From the NCBI RefSeq assembly GCF_030704685.1, contig NZ_JAUZDX010000006.1:62001-126000 (forward strand): a stretch of 64,000 nucleotides of DNA, written 5' to 3'. The position numbers were made by a program, and so were the translations under genes. The stretch comes from Acidovorax sp. A1169. Lineage in GTDB: Bacteria; Pseudomonadota; Gammaproteobacteria; Burkholderiales; Burkholderiaceae_C. Below the pieces are notes generated by a model, which saw only the letters and a program-made list of their open reading frames with translations, was not told the DNA's origin and ran no database searches. Shown in pieces: positions 33,769 to 47,174 of the stretch (position 1 is the stretch's first letter; each line of letters opens with the position of its first letter).

Positions 33769-34746
33769 TTACTTGCGGTACGCGTCGATCAGGGCCTTGC
33801 CGTCAGGCCCGGCCTTTTCCAGCCACTCCTTGAGCATGGTGTCGCCCACCTTGGACATGTCGGACTTGAGCTGCGCAGCCGGGGGCAGCACTTCCATGCC
33901 GCTGGCCTTGAGTTTGGCCAGGGTGTCCGTGTTGACCTTGGCGCTGGCGGCCCAGCCGCGCGTCTCGGCATCGGCCCCAGCCTTGCGCAGGGCATCCTGG
34001 GTAGGCTTGTCCAGCGCGTCGAAGGCCTTCTTGTTCACCAGCACGGCGTTCTTGGGCAACCAGGCCTGGGTGTCGTAGTAGTACTTGAGGTGTTCGTAGA
34101 GCTTGCTGTCCACGCCGGTGGCACCGGAGGTCATGGTCGATTCGACCACACCGGTTGCCAGTGCCTGCGAGAACTCTGCGGCCTGCACGGTGACTGGCTG
34201 TGCGCCCACCAGTTCGGCGATGCGCGCGGTGGCCGGGCTGTAGGCGCGCCACTTGATGGCCTTCAGGTCGGCAGCGCTGGCCAGGGGCTTTTTCGTGTAG
34301 ATGCCCTGGGGTGGCCATGCCACGGCGTACAGCAGCGTCATGCCCTGCTCGGCCAGCTTCTTTTCCAGGAAGGGCTTTTGCGCGGCGTACAGCTTCTTGG
34401 ATTCGTCGTAGCTGTCGGCCAGGAAGGGCAGGCCATCGACGCCGAAGAGCTGCCATTCGTTCTGGAAATTGGCCAGCAGGATCTCGCCCATTTGCGCCTG
34501 GCCGCCTTGCACGGCGCGTTTGATTTCAGGCGCCTTGAACAGGGCTGCGTTGGCGTGCACGGTGATCTTGAGCTTGCCGCCCGTGGCCTTGTCCACATCG
34601 GTGGCCAGCTGCATCATGTTCTCTGTGTGGAAGTTGGTGGCCGGGTAGGCGGCGGCCAGGTCCCACTTGGTCTGGGCGAAAGCCGCAGGAACAGACAGAG
34701 CACAGGCCAAGGCCAGCGCGGTGAGGGGAAGGAATCGACGCTTCAT
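33769..34746 (-). CDS. dctP: TRAP transporter substrate-binding protein
   Basis: A 325-residue periplasmic binding protein. The signal peptide MKRRFLPLTALALACALSVP ends in AFAQ. KWDLAAAYPATNFHTENMMQ starts the mature fold, and KPLASAADLKAIKWRAYSPA contains the conserved Arg that usually holds a substrate carboxylate. GGAG at 7 bases before the ATG fixes the start. It is divergent from a MarR-like regulator and a 5-oxoprolinase gene. DctP6 and DctP7 of Bordetella bind pyroglutamate, so 5-oxoproline or a related cyclic amide is a reasonable guess for the ligand here. Confidence 0.92.
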   Translation of the reverse strand: MKRRFLPLTALALACALSVPAAFAQTKWDLAAAYPATNFHTENMMQLATDVDKATGGKLKITVHANAALFKAPEIKRAVQGGQAQMGEILLANFQNEWQLFGVDGLPFLADSYDESKKLYAAQKPFLEKKLAEQGMTLLYAVAWPPQGIYTKKPLASAADLKAIKWRAYSPATARIAELVGAQPVTVQAAEFSQALATGVVESTMTSGATGVDSKLYEHLKYYYDTQAWLPKNAVLVNKKAFDALDKPTQDALRKAGADAETRGWAASAKVNTDTLAKLKASGMEVLPPAAQLKSDMSKVGDTMLKEWLEKAGPDGKALIDAYRK

Positions 34747-34827
34747 TGATAGCTCCGCAAGGTAGGAAACGGGGGTATGCCACTGTATAGGAAGCACTTC
34801 GTTACGACATAGGTGTTTTGCCTGAAC

Positions 34828-34844
34828 GTTGACAAAATGCCAAC
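34828..34844. promoter_or_regulatory. Candidate operator in the dctP/marR divergent region
   Basis: GTTGACAAAATGCCAAC has 6 of 7 matching arms around an AAA centre. It lies midway between dctP (start 34746) and the MarR-like gene (start 34920), where a shared operator would be expected. Confidence 0.45.
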
Positions 34845-34919
34845 AAATCATTGGTGACTTGCCTACAATCAGCCCATGCACATCCCGTGCCAGATTCGAC
34901 TTTTGCGAAAGCATCCTCC

Positions 34920-35450
34920 ATGAAACCTGCGGCCCGCCCCAAGGGCGATTCCGGCCCCATCGTGTCGTCCGCGCACCTGGTATCGGCGCAGAGCGCCGAG
35001 ATGAGCGAGTTCGAGTTTGGCCTCATCGTCGCGGGCAATGCCTTTCACCGCTGGGTGGTGCACTGCATGTCGGCGGCGGGGCTCAAGGACCTCACACCGC
35101 TGGACGTGGTGGTACTGCACCACGTGACCCATCGGGCGCGTGACAAGCGCCTGGCCGACATCTGCTTCATCATGAACGTGGAAGACACGCACCTGGTGAA
35201 CTACGCTTTGAAAAAGCTGCAGAACCTGGGTGTGGTGGCCTCCCAGAAGAACGGCAAGGAGGTGACCTATGCGGCCACCGACGTAGGCCGGGCCTACGTG
35301 CAGCGGTACCGCGAGATCCGCGAGCGCTGCCTCATTGATGCGCTGCACGCCGACGATGCCCTGAACCGCGACATCGGCGAACTGGCACGCCTGCTGCGTG
35401 TGCTCTCGGGCATGTACGACCAGGCGGCGCGTTCGGCGGCTTCCCTGTGA
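34920..35450 (+). CDS. MarR-type winged-helix regulator
   Basis: A 176-residue predicted transcription regulator of the winged-helix (HTH_27 / MarR-like) type. [20 protein letters not shown] and [20 protein letters not shown] lead to the [23 protein letters not shown] and the wing [20 protein letters not shown]. The ATG at 34920 lacks a strong ribosome site; GTG 34851 is an in-frame alternative. It lies between divergent TRAP genes and the 5-oxoprolinase gene, so it likely controls one or both. Confidence 0.85.
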   Translation: MKPAARPKGDSGPIVSSAHLVSAQSAEMSEFEFGLIVAGNAFHRWVVHCMSAAGLKDLTPLDVVVLHHVTHRARDKRLADICFIMNVEDTHLVNYALKKLQNLGVVASQKNGKEVTYAATDVGRAYVQRYREIRERCLIDALHADDALNRDIGELARLLRVLSGMYDQAARSAASL

Positions 35451-35499
35451 TGGGCGGCGGCACCGTCCCCTGGCTTCCTCCTTTTTACCTACCGATTTC

Positions 35500-38400
35500 A
35501 TGACGATGGCATCCTCTGCTCCCACCCACCCTGCGCGCTGGCAATTCTGGATCGACCGGGGAGGCACCTTCACCGACGTGGTCGGCAAGCGCCCCGATGG
35601 CACGCTGGTCACGCACAAGCTGCTGTCCGAGAACCCCGAGCAGTACAAGGACGCGGCCGTGGCCGGCATCCGCCACCTGCTGGGTCTGAAAGCGGGGGAG
35701 CCTGTGACGCCGCAGGTGGTGGAGTGCGTGAAGATGGGCACCACGGTGGCCACCAATGCGCTGCTCGAGCGCAAGGGCGAGCCCACGCTGCTGATCACCA
35801 CCAAGGGCTTTCGCGATGCGCTGCGCATCGCCTACCAGAACCGCCCGCGCCTGTTCGATCGCCACATCGTGCTGCCCGAGCTCTTGTACACCCGCGTGAT
35901 CGAGGCGCAGGAGCGCATGGGTGCGCATGGCGAGGTGATCGAGGCGCTCGACGAGGCGCACTTGAAGGAACGCCTGTGGGCCGCCTACGACGCCGGCCTG
36001 CGCAGCGCGGCCGTGGTCTTCATGCATGGCTACCGCTACACCTCGCACGAAGAAGCCGCCGCCCGATTGGCGCGCGAAGCCGGCTTCACGCAGGTGAGCG
36101 CATCGCACGCCACCAGCCCCATGATGAAGCTCGTGAGCCGCGGCGACACCACGGTGGTCGATGCCTACCTCTCGCCCATCCTTCGCCGCTATGTGGAGCA
36201 GGTGGCCAGCGAGATGCCGGGCGTGCCGCTGTTCTTCATGCAGTCGTCCGGCGGCCTGACCGACGCGCATGCCTTCCAGGGCAAGGACGCCATTCTCTCG
36301 GGCCCGGCTGGCGGCATCGTCGGCATGGCACGCACGGCCGGCCTGGCCGGGCACCAGCGCGTGATCGGCTTCGACATGGGCGGCACGTCCACCGATGTGA
36401 GTCACTACGCGGGCGAGTTCGAGCGCGAGTTCGAGACCCAGGTGGCCGGCGTGCGCATGCGCGCCCCGATGATGAGCATCCACACCGTGGCGGCTGGCGG
36501 CGGCTCCATCCTCGGCTTCGATGGTGCACGCTTTCGCGTGGGCCCCGAGAGTGCGGGCGCCAACCCCGGCCCGGCCAGCTACCGCCGCGGCGGCCCGCTG
36601 GCGGTGACCGATGCCAATGTGATGGTCGGCAAGATCCAGCCCGCGCACTTTCCGCGCGTGTTCGGGCATGGGGCCAACGAGGCGCTCGATGGCGATGCCG
36701 TGGCGCAGAAATTCGCCGAGCTGTCGCAGCAGACCGGACGTGCCGGCGAGGACGTGGCCCACGGTTTCATCCAGATCGCCGTGCAGCAGATGGCCAATGC
36801 GATCAAGAAGATCTCGGTGGCGCGCGGCTACGACGTGACGCGCTACACCCTGCAGTGCTTTGGCGGCGCAGGCGGCCAGCATGCCTGCCTGGTGGCCGAT
36901 GCCCTGGGCATGACGCGCGTGTTCGTGCACCCGCTGGCGGGCGTGCTCAGTGCCTATGGCATGGGGCTGGCCGACCAGAACGTGATCCGCGAGCAGGCGG
37001 TGGAATGCAAGCTGGCGCCCGAGGCACTGGCGGGCATCGAGTCCACGCTGGAGCGCCTGGCCACGGCCGCGCGCTCCGAACTGGAGCAGCAGGCGGGCGA
37101 CGGCACTGCCACGGTGCACCGGCGCGTGCACGTGCGCTATGAGGGCAGCGACTCTGCTTTGATTGTTCCATTTGGCAGCGTCGAGGCCATCACGGCCAGC
37201 TTCGAGGCCGCCTACCGCCAGCGCTTTGCTTTCCTGATGCAAGGCAAAGGCCTGGTGGTGGAGGCCGTGTCGGTCGAGGCCGTGGTGCCGGGCGATGCGC
37301 CCGTGGAGCCGCGCCACGCGCTGCAGCCCGCGCGCGAGGTGCCGCGCCGCAGCACGGTACGCATGTACACCGGCGGCATCGACGGCGTGGCCGCCTGGCA
37401 TGACGCGGCCCTGGTGGTGCGCGAGGACCTGCGCCCGGGCGACGTGATCCCCGGCCCGGCCATCATTGCCGAGAAGAACGCCACCACGATCGTCGAACCC
37501 GGCTGGGAGGCACAGCTGACCCACCTGGACCATCTGCTGCTGGAGCGCCGCGTGGCGCGTGCCGTGCAGCACGCCGTGGGCACCACGGTGGACCCGGTGC
37601 TGCTCGAAGTGTTCAACAACCTGTTCATGAACATCGCAGAGCAGATGGGCCTGCAGCTGCAGAACACCGCCTACTCGGTGAACATCAAGGAGCGCCTGGA
37701 CTTCAGCTGCGCGCTGTTCGACACTGCGGGCAACCTGATCGCCAATGCGCCGCACATGCCCGTGCACCTTGGGTCCATGGGCGAGAGCATCAAGACCGTG
37801 ATCCGCGACAACGCGGGCCGCATGCAGCCGGGTGACGTGTACGTGCTCAACGACCCCTACCACGGCGGCACGCACCTGCCCGACATCACGGTGATCACGC
37901 CGGTCTACATCGGCGAAGAAGCCGAACCCACCTTCTACGTGGGCAGCCGCGGCCACCATGCGGACGTGGGCGGCATCACGCCGGGCTCCATGCCCCCGTT
38001 CTCCACGCGCATCGAGGAAGAGGGCGTGCAGATCAACAACGTGAAGCTGGTCGAGCGCGGCGTGCTGCGCGAGGCGGAGATGATCGCGCTGCTCGAGAGC
38101 GGCGAGTACCCCTCGCGCAACCCGCAGCAGAACATGGCCGACCTGCGCGCGCAGATCGCCGCCAACGAAAAGGGCCAGCAGGAGCTGCGCCGCATGGTGG
38201 GCGAGTTCGGCCTGGATGTCGTGCAGGCCTACATGCTCCATGTGCAGGACAACGCCGAGGAATCGGTGCGCCGCGTGATCACGCGCCTGAAGGACGGGCA
38301 TTTCACGCTGCCGCTGGACAATGGCTCGCAAATCACCGTGGCCGTGCGCGTGGATGCCAAGAACCGCAGCGCCGAGATCGACTTCACGGGCACCAGCGCG

Positions 38401-39150
38401 CAGCAGACGCATAACTTCAATGCGCCCACGGCAGTGTGCATGGCGGCCGTGCTCTACGTGTTCCGCACCCTGGTGCAGGACGACATTCCGCTCAACGCGG
38501 GCTGTCTCAAGCCGCTCAAGGTCATCATCCCGCCGGGCTCCATGCTCAACCCGAACCCGCCGGCCTCGGTGGTCGCGGGCAACGTGGAGACCTCCACCTG
38601 CATCACCAACGCCCTCTATGGCGCGCTGGGCCTGATGGCGGCGGGGCAGTGCACCATGAACAACTTCACCTTCGGCAGCGAGCGCTACCAGTATTACGAG
38701 ACCATCTCGGGCGGCAGTGGTGCCGGCGGCGTGTGGGATGCCTCAGGTGCGCTGGTGGACGGCTTTGCGGGCACGAGCGTGGTGCAGTGCCACATGACCA
38801 ACTCGCGCCTGACGGACCCCGAGGTGCTGGAGTTCCGCTTCCCCGTGCGCCTGGAAGGCTACGAGATCCGCAAGGGCTCGGGCGGCGCGGGGCGCTGGGC
38901 GGGCGGTGACGGCGGTGTGCGCCGCGTGCGCTTCCTGGAGCCCATGACGGCCAGCATCCTCTCCAATGGCCGCCACCATGGCGCCTTCGGCATGGCCGGC
39001 GGTTCACCGGGGGCCGTGGGCGTCAACAAGGTGGTGCGGGCCAATGGCAAGGTGGAAGCCCTGGACCACATCGGCCAGGCGCAGATGCAGCCGGGCGATA
39101 TCTTCGAGATCCACACGCCAGGGGGCGGCGGCTTCGGAACACCCGGTTGA
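35500..39150 (+). CDS. 5-oxoprolinase / hydantoinase, fused A and B subunits
   Basis: A 1216-residue cytoplasmic enzyme of the OPLAH type, which opens 5-oxoproline to glutamate using ATP. Residues 10-690 are the HyuA half: [20 protein letters not shown] at the start and [20 protein letters not shown] in the actin-like ATPase core. Residues 697-1216 are the HyuB half: [39 protein letters not shown] and a Gly-rich end [13 protein letters not shown]. The full length matches eukaryote-like fused oxoprolinases rather than two-gene bacterial forms. It follows the MarR-like gene by 49 bp. The substrate could also be a hydantoin or N-methylhydantoin. Confidence 0.92.
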   Translation: MTMASSAPTHPARWQFWIDRGGTFTDVVGKRPDGTLVTHKLLSENPEQYKDAAVAGIRHLLGLKAGEPVTPQVVECVKMGTTVATNALLERKGEPTLLITTKGFRDALRIAYQNRPRLFDRHIVLPELLYTRVIEAQERMGAHGEVIEALDEAHLKERLWAAYDAGLRSAAVVFMHGYRYTSHEEAAARLAREAGFTQVSASHATSPMMKLVSRGDTTVVDAYLSPILRRYVEQVASEMPGVPLFFMQSSGGLTDAHAFQGKDAILSGPAGGIVGMARTAGLAGHQRVIGFDMGGTSTDVSHYAGEFEREFETQVAGVRMRAPMMSIHTVAAGGGSILGFDGARFRVGPESAGANPGPASYRRGGPLAVTDANVMVGKIQPAHFPRVFGHGANEALDGDAVAQKFAELSQQTGRAGEDVAHGFIQIAVQQMANAIKKISVARGYDVTRYTLQCFGGAGGQHACLVADALGMTRVFVHPLAGVLSAYGMGLADQNVIREQAVECKLAPEALAGIESTLERLATAARSELEQQAGDGTATVHRRVHVRYEGSDSALIVPFGSVEAITASFEAAYRQRFAFLMQGKGLVVEAVSVEAVVPGDAPVEPRHALQPAREVPRRSTVRMYTGGIDGVAAWHDAALVVREDLRPGDVIPGPAIIAEKNATTIVEPGWEAQLTHLDHLLLERRVARAVQHAVGTTVDPVLLEVFNNLFMNIAEQMGLQLQNTAYSVNIKERLDFSCALFDTAGNLIANAPHMPVHLGSMGESIKTVIRDNAGRMQPGDVYVLNDPYHGGTHLPDITVITPVYIGEEAEPTFYVGSRGHHADVGGITPGSMPPFSTRIEEEGVQINNVKLVERGVLREAEMIALLESGEYPSRNPQQNMADLRAQIAANEKGQQELRRMVGEFGLDVVQAYMLHVQDNAEESVRRVITRLKDGHFTLPLDNGSQITVAVRVDAKNRSAEIDFTGTSAQQTHNFNAPTAVCMAAVLYVFRTLVQDDIPLNAGCLKPLKVIIPPGSMLNPNPPASVVAGNVETSTCITNALYGALGLMAAGQCTMNNFTFGSERYQYYETISGGSGAGGVWDASGALVDGFAGTSVVQCHMTNSRLTDPEVLEFRFPVRLEGYEIRKGSGGAGRWAGGDGGVRRVRFLEPMTASILSNGRHHGAFGMAGGSPGAVGVNKVVRANGKVEALDHIGQAQMQPGDIFEIHTPGGGGFGTPG

Positions 39151-39160
39151 CGTTTCGCGC

Positions 39161-39535
39161 TCAGGAGTCTTTTTGTCCAGCAGGCGTGACGCTGCTCAGG
39201 CTGGGCGGCACGTCCTGCCCAGCCTGGCGGGCCCGGAAGAGGGCTGCACGCATCAGGAAGATCGAGGTCACCGGCACGGTGACCGCCACGAAGCCGGCGA
39301 TCAGCAGGGCATGCAGTGCCAGGCTGCCGTCCGCGACCGAGAAGTAGACCACCGTGGCATGCATGATGCACCAGCAGCCCATGGTGGCGGCGATGGAGGG
39401 CGCATGCATGCGCTCGAAGAAGGTCGGCAGGCGCAGCAGGCCGGTGGCGCCGAGCAGGGCCATGCCCGCGCCCAGCAGCACCAGCGCAGCCACCACGACC
39501 TCCAGCCACAGGGGCAGGGCGGCGGTGTTGGTCAT
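39161..39535 (-). CDS. mnhG: Mrp antiporter subunit G
   Basis: A 124-residue membrane protein with three spans and the MnhG/PhaG motif LLGATGLLRLPTFFERMHAP followed by TMGC. It is the last gene of the Mrp operon and starts inside the end of subunit F (ATGA-type overlap). In other bacteria it is required for complex assembly. It ends 11 bp from the 5-oxoprolinase stop on the other strand. Confidence 0.93.
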   Translation of the reverse strand: MTNTAALPLWLEVVVAALVLLGAGMALLGATGLLRLPTFFERMHAPSIAATMGCWCIMHATVVYFSVADGSLALHALLIAGFVAVTVPVTSIFLMRAALFRARQAGQDVPPSLSSVTPAGQKDS

Positions 39536-39810
39536 TCGATCACCTCGCCGCGCAGCAGGAACTTGGCCATGGCCATGGACCCGACGAAGCTGAACAGTGC
39601 CAGCAGCAGTGCCGCCTCGAAGTAGTTCTTGCTGCCGTACAAGAGACCCAGCACCAGCATGGCAAGCATGCCGTTGAGGTACATGCAGTCCAGCGCCAGC
39701 ACCCGGTCCTGCGCCGAGGGGCCCTTAAGCAGGCGGGCCAGCGCACAGCCCATGGCCAGCACCAGCATGAAGAGGGCGGCGGGCAGGGCCCAGTCGAGTA
39801 TCGGGGTCAT
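39532..39810 (-). CDS. mnhF: Mrp antiporter subunit F
   Basis: A 92-residue protein with three spans. GPSAQDRVLALDCMYLNGML is the conserved MnhF/PhaF loop. It overlaps subunit E by four bases and subunit G by four bases, so the subunits are translationally coupled. Confidence 0.93.
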   Translation of the reverse strand: MTPILDWALPAALFMLVLAMGCALARLLKGPSAQDRVLALDCMYLNGMLAMLVLGLLYGSKNYFEAALLLALFSFVGSMAMAKFLLRGEVIE

Positions 39811-40301
39811 GATTCAAAGATCTCCATCAGGGGGCGCTCGTAGCGCTGCTTGATCTGCGCGGCAACGGCCTGGGCGTCGTCCACCTCCAGCACGTGCAGC
39901 ATCAGCATGCTGCGGTCCACCGAGAGTTCGGCCCAGGCCGTACCCGGGGCGATGCTGACGATGACGGCCAGCACCGCCAGGGCATTCGCGTCGCGCAGCT
40001 CCAGCGGGATCTGCACGAAGCCCGAGGGGTGGCGCCTGCGGCCGGGCGACAGCAGCAGCCGAGAGACGGCGATGTTCGATTGCACGGTGTCGGCCATGAC
40101 GGTCAGCGCCAGGCGCAGCACCGCTCCCGGCGCGCGGATGCGCACGGGCACAGGGCGCAGCCCTGCCGTGAGCAGTGGAATGGCGAGAGCGAGGAGACCG
40201 CCCAGCACGATGTGGCCAGCGCTGACCGAGCGGTTGAGCAGCAGCCACAGGGCGAGCAGCGCCAGCGACAGCACAGGGGCGGGGAGGATGCGCTTGATCA
40301 T
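39807..40301 (-). CDS. mnhE: Mrp antiporter subunit E
   Basis: A 164-residue inner-membrane subunit. LLLNRSVSAGHIVLGGLLAL and the soluble tail with LRDANALAVLAVIVSIAPGT and VDRSMLMLHVLEVDDAQAVA match MnhE/PhaE. The ATG at 40301 overlaps the subunit D stop codon (TGATG). Confidence 0.93.
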   Translation of the reverse strand: MIKRILPAPVLSLALLALWLLLNRSVSAGHIVLGGLLALAIPLLTAGLRPVPVRIRAPGAVLRLALTVMADTVQSNIAVSRLLLSPGRRRHPSGFVQIPLELRDANALAVLAVIVSIAPGTAWAELSVDRSMLMLHVLEVDDAQAVAAQIKQRYERPLMEIFES

Positions 40302-42022
40302 CACTGCGGCCTTCCGTTGGCGCCCGGTGCCGTGCCGGGCGGGTTGGGGATGGGCCTGGCGGACATCACGGCCTGCACATAGGTGCTGGGCGCGTGCAGG
40401 GCATCGGCCGTGGCCTGGGTGTAGCGCATCACCGCGCCCGCCTGCCAGGTCAGCAGCGCGCAGCCGGTGAGCAGCAGGGCAATGGGCAGGCCTTCGAGCA
40501 CCAGCAGCTTGGGCGACGCACGCCCGTGCGATGCCCAGAAATGCCGTATGCCGGCACGGGTGAGTGCGATCAGCGCCAGCAGGCCCGTGCCCACCATCAG
40601 TGCCAGCAGCGCCCAGCCCGCAGACCCGAGCACGAGCCCGCCCGATGGCCCCAGGCCCAGCGGGTTGAGCAGGGCATGGATCATTGCGAACTTGCCCACG
40701 AAGCCGGGCAGCGGCGGCAGCCCGGCGATCACCAGGGTGCAGGCCATGAAGGCCAGGCCCAGGAAAGCCACGGCGGCGGGAATGACCTGGCCGATCAGCA
40801 CCTCCTCCTTGTCGTCCAGGTTCAGGCCCTGCGCGGGCACCAGGTCGGGGGTTAAGAAGGGGGCGTCGTCCGTCTGCTCGTAGGGCGCGAGGTTGGAGCC
40901 ATCGTTGCGCCAGCGGTCGATCAAATCGGTCAGCAAGAAGAGGGCGCTCACGGCCAGCGTGGAGCCCAGCAGGTAGTACAGCAGCCCGGCCGTGAGCAGG
41001 GTCTGCCCGAAGCCCAGCGCCGCCAGCAGCGTGCCCGACGAGAGGATGGCCGCGTAGCCCGCAAGGTGCCCCAGGCGCTGCGAGCCCAGCATGCCGATGG
41101 CGCCAAAGGCCATGGTCACCAGGCCCGCGCCGATGATCCACTGGCTGCCGAACTGGGCCGAGTCGCCCGCATCGCTGCTGAACATCAGCGTCCACAGCCT
41201 GAGGATGCTGTACACGCCCACCTTGGTCATGAGCGCGAACAGCGCGCCCACCGGCGCGGTGGCCGCGCTGTAGGCCGGCACCAGCCAGAAGTTGAGCGGC
41301 CACACGGCTGCCTTGATGAGAAAGGCCACGGCCAGGATGCCGGCCGCTGCATGCAGCAGCCCCCGGTCGGACGGGTCGATGCCCGCGATGCCACGCGCCA
41401 GGTCGGCCATGTTCAGCGTGCCGGTGATGCCGTAGAGCATGGACACGCCGATCAGGAACAGCGATGACGCCGCGAGGTTGATCGCGATGTAGTGCAGCCC
41501 GGCCGACACGCGTGGACGGCCCGACCCGTGCAGCAGCAGCCCGTAGGAGGCCGCCAGCATGATCTCGAAGAACACGAACAGGTTGAACAGGTCGGCCGTG
41601 AGGAAGGCACCCGCCAGCCCCATGAGCTGGAACTGGAACAGCGGGTGGAAGTGCACCCCCGCCTTGTGCCAGCGTGCGACCGAGAACAGCACCGTGGCCA
41701 GCGCCACCGTGCTGGCCAGCACCAGCATCATGGCCGACAGGCGGTCGAGCGCCAGCACGATGCCGAAGGGCGCCGGCCAGTTGCCGGGCAGGTAGACCCC
41801 CAGGCTGGTCTGCACGCCAGGCTGCTTGGCCTGCACCAGCAGCAGCACGGCGATGACGAGGCCGAGGAGCGTGGAGCCCACGTTCATGACCACCTTGGTG
41901 CGCTGGCGCTCCTCGCGCAGCAGCAGCATGAGCCCGGCCGTGAGCAGCGGCAGCGCAATCGGCGCCAGGATCAGGTGCGGCATCAGCAGCGCCGTGACGT
42001 GTGCGGTCAGCTCGCCCATCAT
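40301..42022 (-). CDS. mnhD: Mrp antiporter subunit D
   Basis: A 573-residue membrane subunit homologous to complex I antiporter-like subunits (Proton_antipo_M). LFNLFVFFEIMLAASYGLLL holds the conserved Glu of span 5, and AAVWPLNFWLVPAYSAATAP with Lys-Ala before it is the proton-path loop. LLYYLLGSTLAVSALFLLTD and LPPLPGFVGKFAMIHALLNP are also typical. AGGAG stands six bases before ATGATG, supporting ATG 42022. It overlaps subunit C by four bases. The C-terminal tail is Pro/Gly-rich. Confidence 0.95.
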   Translation of the reverse strand: MMGELTAHVTALLMPHLILAPIALPLLTAGLMLLLREERQRTKVVMNVGSTLLGLVIAVLLLVQAKQPGVQTSLGVYLPGNWPAPFGIVLALDRLSAMMLVLASTVALATVLFSVARWHKAGVHFHPLFQFQLMGLAGAFLTADLFNLFVFFEIMLAASYGLLLHGSGRPRVSAGLHYIAINLAASSLFLIGVSMLYGITGTLNMADLARGIAGIDPSDRGLLHAAAGILAVAFLIKAAVWPLNFWLVPAYSAATAPVGALFALMTKVGVYSILRLWTLMFSSDAGDSAQFGSQWIIGAGLVTMAFGAIGMLGSQRLGHLAGYAAILSSGTLLAALGFGQTLLTAGLLYYLLGSTLAVSALFLLTDLIDRWRNDGSNLAPYEQTDDAPFLTPDLVPAQGLNLDDKEEVLIGQVIPAAVAFLGLAFMACTLVIAGLPPLPGFVGKFAMIHALLNPLGLGPSGGLVLGSAGWALLALMVGTGLLALIALTRAGIRHFWASHGRASPKLLVLEGLPIALLLTGCALLTWQAGAVMRYTQATADALHAPSTYVQAVMSARPIPNPPGTAPGANGRPQ

Positions 42023-42383
42023 GGCATCTCCTGCGCGTCTTTGGCGCTGGTGCCGTCCACATGGTCGGTGCCCGACATGCCGCGCGATGCCAGCAGCACC
42101 ACCAGGAACAGCGCCGTCATGGCAAAGCCGATCACGATGGCTGTGAGCGTGAGCGCCTGGGGCATGGGGTCGGCGTAGTGCGCCAGGTCCTGCGGCAGGC
42201 CGGCCCGCAGGACCGGCTCCTTGTTGATGGCAAGGCCCAGGCGGCCCATGCTGAAGATGAACAGGTTCACGGCGTACGACAGCAGCGCCAGCCCCATGAT
42301 GATCTGGAAGGTGCGCGGGCGCAGCAGCAGCCATACGCCCGAACCGGTGAGCACGCCAATGGCCAGGGCCAGAATCAGTTCCA

Positions 42384-42384
<1 letters not shown>
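42019..42384 (-). CDS. mnhC: Mrp antiporter subunit C
   Basis: A 121-residue subunit of the NuoK type with three spans. GSGVWLLLRPRTFQIIMGLA, LLSYAVNLFIFSMG and PLPQALTLTAIVIGFA-like sequence (here DPMPQALTLTAIVIGFAMTA) identify MnhC/PhaC. Its start overlaps the stop of the fused AB subunit by one base. Confidence 0.95.
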
Positions 42385-45365
<2,981 letters not shown>

Positions 45366-45450
45366 GCCCGAACGATTTTAGGGTGTGCCTCGAAAGTCCC
45401 TTTGTGAGGTCCGGAGAGGCTGCGCCTGCAGGGCACGGGCTGCGCCCATG

Positions 45451-45472
45451 AAAAAGCCCGCCGAAGCGGGCT
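45451..45472 (-). terminator. Terminator after comEA
   Basis: On the minus strand AGCCCGC-TTCG-GCGGGCTTTTT forms a compact stem with a stable tetraloop and T run, 39 bp after the comEA-like stop. Confidence 0.85.
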
Positions 45473-45510
45473 GGTGGGCATGCGGGTGGGCCCGGGGCGC
45501 AGTCCGAGCC

Positions 45511-45942
45511 TTACTTCTTTGCGTCGCTGGCAGCTGCCTGGGGGGTGGACGCAGCGGTAGCAGGTGCGGCCGCTTTGTCCTTCTTCTTGCTGGCGGGCTT
45601 GTCATCGCCTTTGGCGGTCTTGCTCGCCTTGGTTTCTGCGTCTTTCTTCTTCTTGTCGGCCTTGGCCTGGGCTGCGGCGCTGAAGCGCTTGCCGTTGACG
45701 GTCAGGCCCTCGGCCGAGAACTTGGCCGCCGTCTTCTCGCCCACGCCGCCGACGCGGCCGATGAAGTCGTTCCAGTCCTTGAACTCGCTGGCCTTGCGCT
45801 CGTTGATGATCTTCTCGGACATGGCCGGGCCGATGCCCTTGATGCCGTCCAGTTCGGCCGCGCTGGCCTTGTTCACGTCCACGGCCGCAAATGCGGTGCC
45901 GGCAAACAGCAGGGCGATGATGAACAGGAATTTCTTGAACAT
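45511..45942 (-). CDS. ComEA-like helix-hairpin-helix DNA-binding protein
   Basis: A 143-residue exported protein. The signal peptide KFLFIIALLFAGTAFA is followed by VDVNKASAAELDGIKGIGPA, MSEKIINERKASEFKDW and FIGRVGGVGEKTAAK, the helix-hairpin-helix pair of ComEA, which binds incoming DNA during transformation. The C-terminal 70 residues are low-complexity, rich in Lys and Ala (KKKKDAETKASKTAKGDDKP). The extension is common in betaproteobacterial copies and may also bind nucleic acid. Confidence 0.9.
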   Translation of the reverse strand: MFKKFLFIIALLFAGTAFAAVDVNKASAAELDGIKGIGPAMSEKIINERKASEFKDWNDFIGRVGGVGEKTAAKFSAEGLTVNGKRFSAAAQAKADKKKKDAETKASKTAKGDDKPASKKKDKAAAPATAASTPQAAASDAKK

Positions 45943-46019
45943 GGATACGACTCCCTCGGTGTTGTGGTGCCGATCATCATATCGGTCGGCACCCGGGGAT
46001 CAAGTCTCTTGTGCCACCG

Positions 46020-47174
46020 CTACAGTTCTTCCACGCGCCGAGCCGGGTAGCTGTCCCAGGTCTGGCAGCCCGGGCATTGCCAGAAGTGCTGGCGCGCCTC
46101 GAAGCCGCAGGCCGCGCAGCGGTAGCGGGTGAGGGGCTTGACGGCGTGGTCCAGCGCGCGCTGGACCTGCGGGTGGAAGGACTCGTGCTCCAGCTTCTCG
46201 CCCGCCAGCCACTTGGCGGCGGCCACCAGGGATTTCTCCTTGTCCAGGTGGTCCACATAGCGCTGGCGGGCGCCTTCGCCTGCACCCTGCGCCGTGTCAA
46301 TGGCGACCAGGCTTTCCAGCACGTCGAGCGAGGGCGCGCTGTCGTAGTGCTCCTGCAGCAATGCCTGGGCTTCCGTGCTGCGCCCGGTGCTGGCTGCGGC
46401 CTCGACCATCAGCGGTGCGGCCAGGGGCAGGGCGGCAGGGTTGTGCTCGCCCAGCGCCTTCAGGGTGGCCAGCGCGGCGGCGGGCTGGCCCATGAGGTGC
46501 TGCAGGCGCGCCATGTCGATGCGCGCGCGTGCGGCGCCGGGGGCAGCGGCCACGGCCTGCTCCAGCAGGGCCAGGGCGCCGGCATGGTCGGCCTGGCCGC
46601 TGAGGGCCGCTGCCTGCTCGCACAGGTAATGCGCCTGGCGGGTGCTGAAGTCGCCCTGGTCGGCGTCGTGCATCTTGCGCGCAATGGTGGTGGCATGGGG
46701 CCAGTCGCGCGAGCGCTCGTAGATGGCCAGCAGCGCCAGCCGGGCCTGGGCCTCGAAGGGCGTGCCTTCCAGGCGGTTCAGCGCGTCTTCTGCACGATCG
46801 AGCAGGCCGGCCTTGAGGAAGTCGAGCGCCAGCGCATGCTGGGCACGTTCACGGTCGGTGCGGCCCAGGTCGCCGCGCGAGAGCAGGTGCTCGTGCACAC
46901 GCACGGCCCGGTCGTACTCGCCGCGGCGGCGAAACAGGTTGCCGAGGGCAAAGTGCAGCTCCGAGGTGTCGGGGTCGTTCTGCACCGCCTCGATGAAGGC
47001 ATCGATGGCCTGGTCCTGCTGCTCGTTGAGCAGGAAGTTCAGGCCCTTGAAGTAGGCCTTGGGTGCGCGCCGGTTCTCGGCACGCAGTTGGCGCAGGTCG
47101 AAGCGCGATGCCAGCCAGCCAAGCACGAAGGCCAACGGCAGGCCCAGCAAAATCCAGCTGAGGTCAAATTCCAT
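46020..47174 (-). CDS. lapB: Lipopolysaccharide assembly protein B
   Basis: A 384-residue protein that regulates LpxC turnover and so LPS synthesis. One N-terminal anchor (FDLSWILLGLPLAFVLGWLA) is followed by about nine TPR units (GLNFLLNEQQDQAIDAFIEA and similar) and a C-terminal rubredoxin-type zinc knuckle CAACGF...CPGCQTW. The domain order matches LapB/YciM. Its start overlaps the end of lapA by 11 bases, so the pair is translationally coupled. Confidence 0.95.
   Translation of the reverse strand: MEFDLSWILLGLPLAFVLGWLASRFDLRQLRAENRRAPKAYFKGLNFLLNEQQDQAIDAFIEAVQNDPDTSELHFALGNLFRRRGEYDRAVRVHEHLLSRGDLGRTDRERAQHALALDFLKAGLLDRAEDALNRLEGTPFEAQARLALLAIYERSRDWPHATTIARKMHDADQGDFSTRQAHYLCEQAAALSGQADHAGALALLEQAVAAAPGAARARIDMARLQHLMGQPAAALATLKALGEHNPAALPLAAPLMVEAAASTGRSTEAQALLQEHYDSAPSLDVLESLVAIDTAQGAGEGARQRYVDHLDKEKSLVAAAKWLAGEKLEHESFHPQVQRALDHAVKPLTRYRCAACGFEARQHFWQCPGCQTWDSYPARRVEEL

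Noticed and set aside
35485-38412. A 975-codon open frame antisense to the 5-oxoprolinase gene
   Set aside because: It is His/Ala/Arg-rich, without domains or a ribosome site, and mirrors a well-supported gene. Long antisense frames are common in GC-rich coding DNA.
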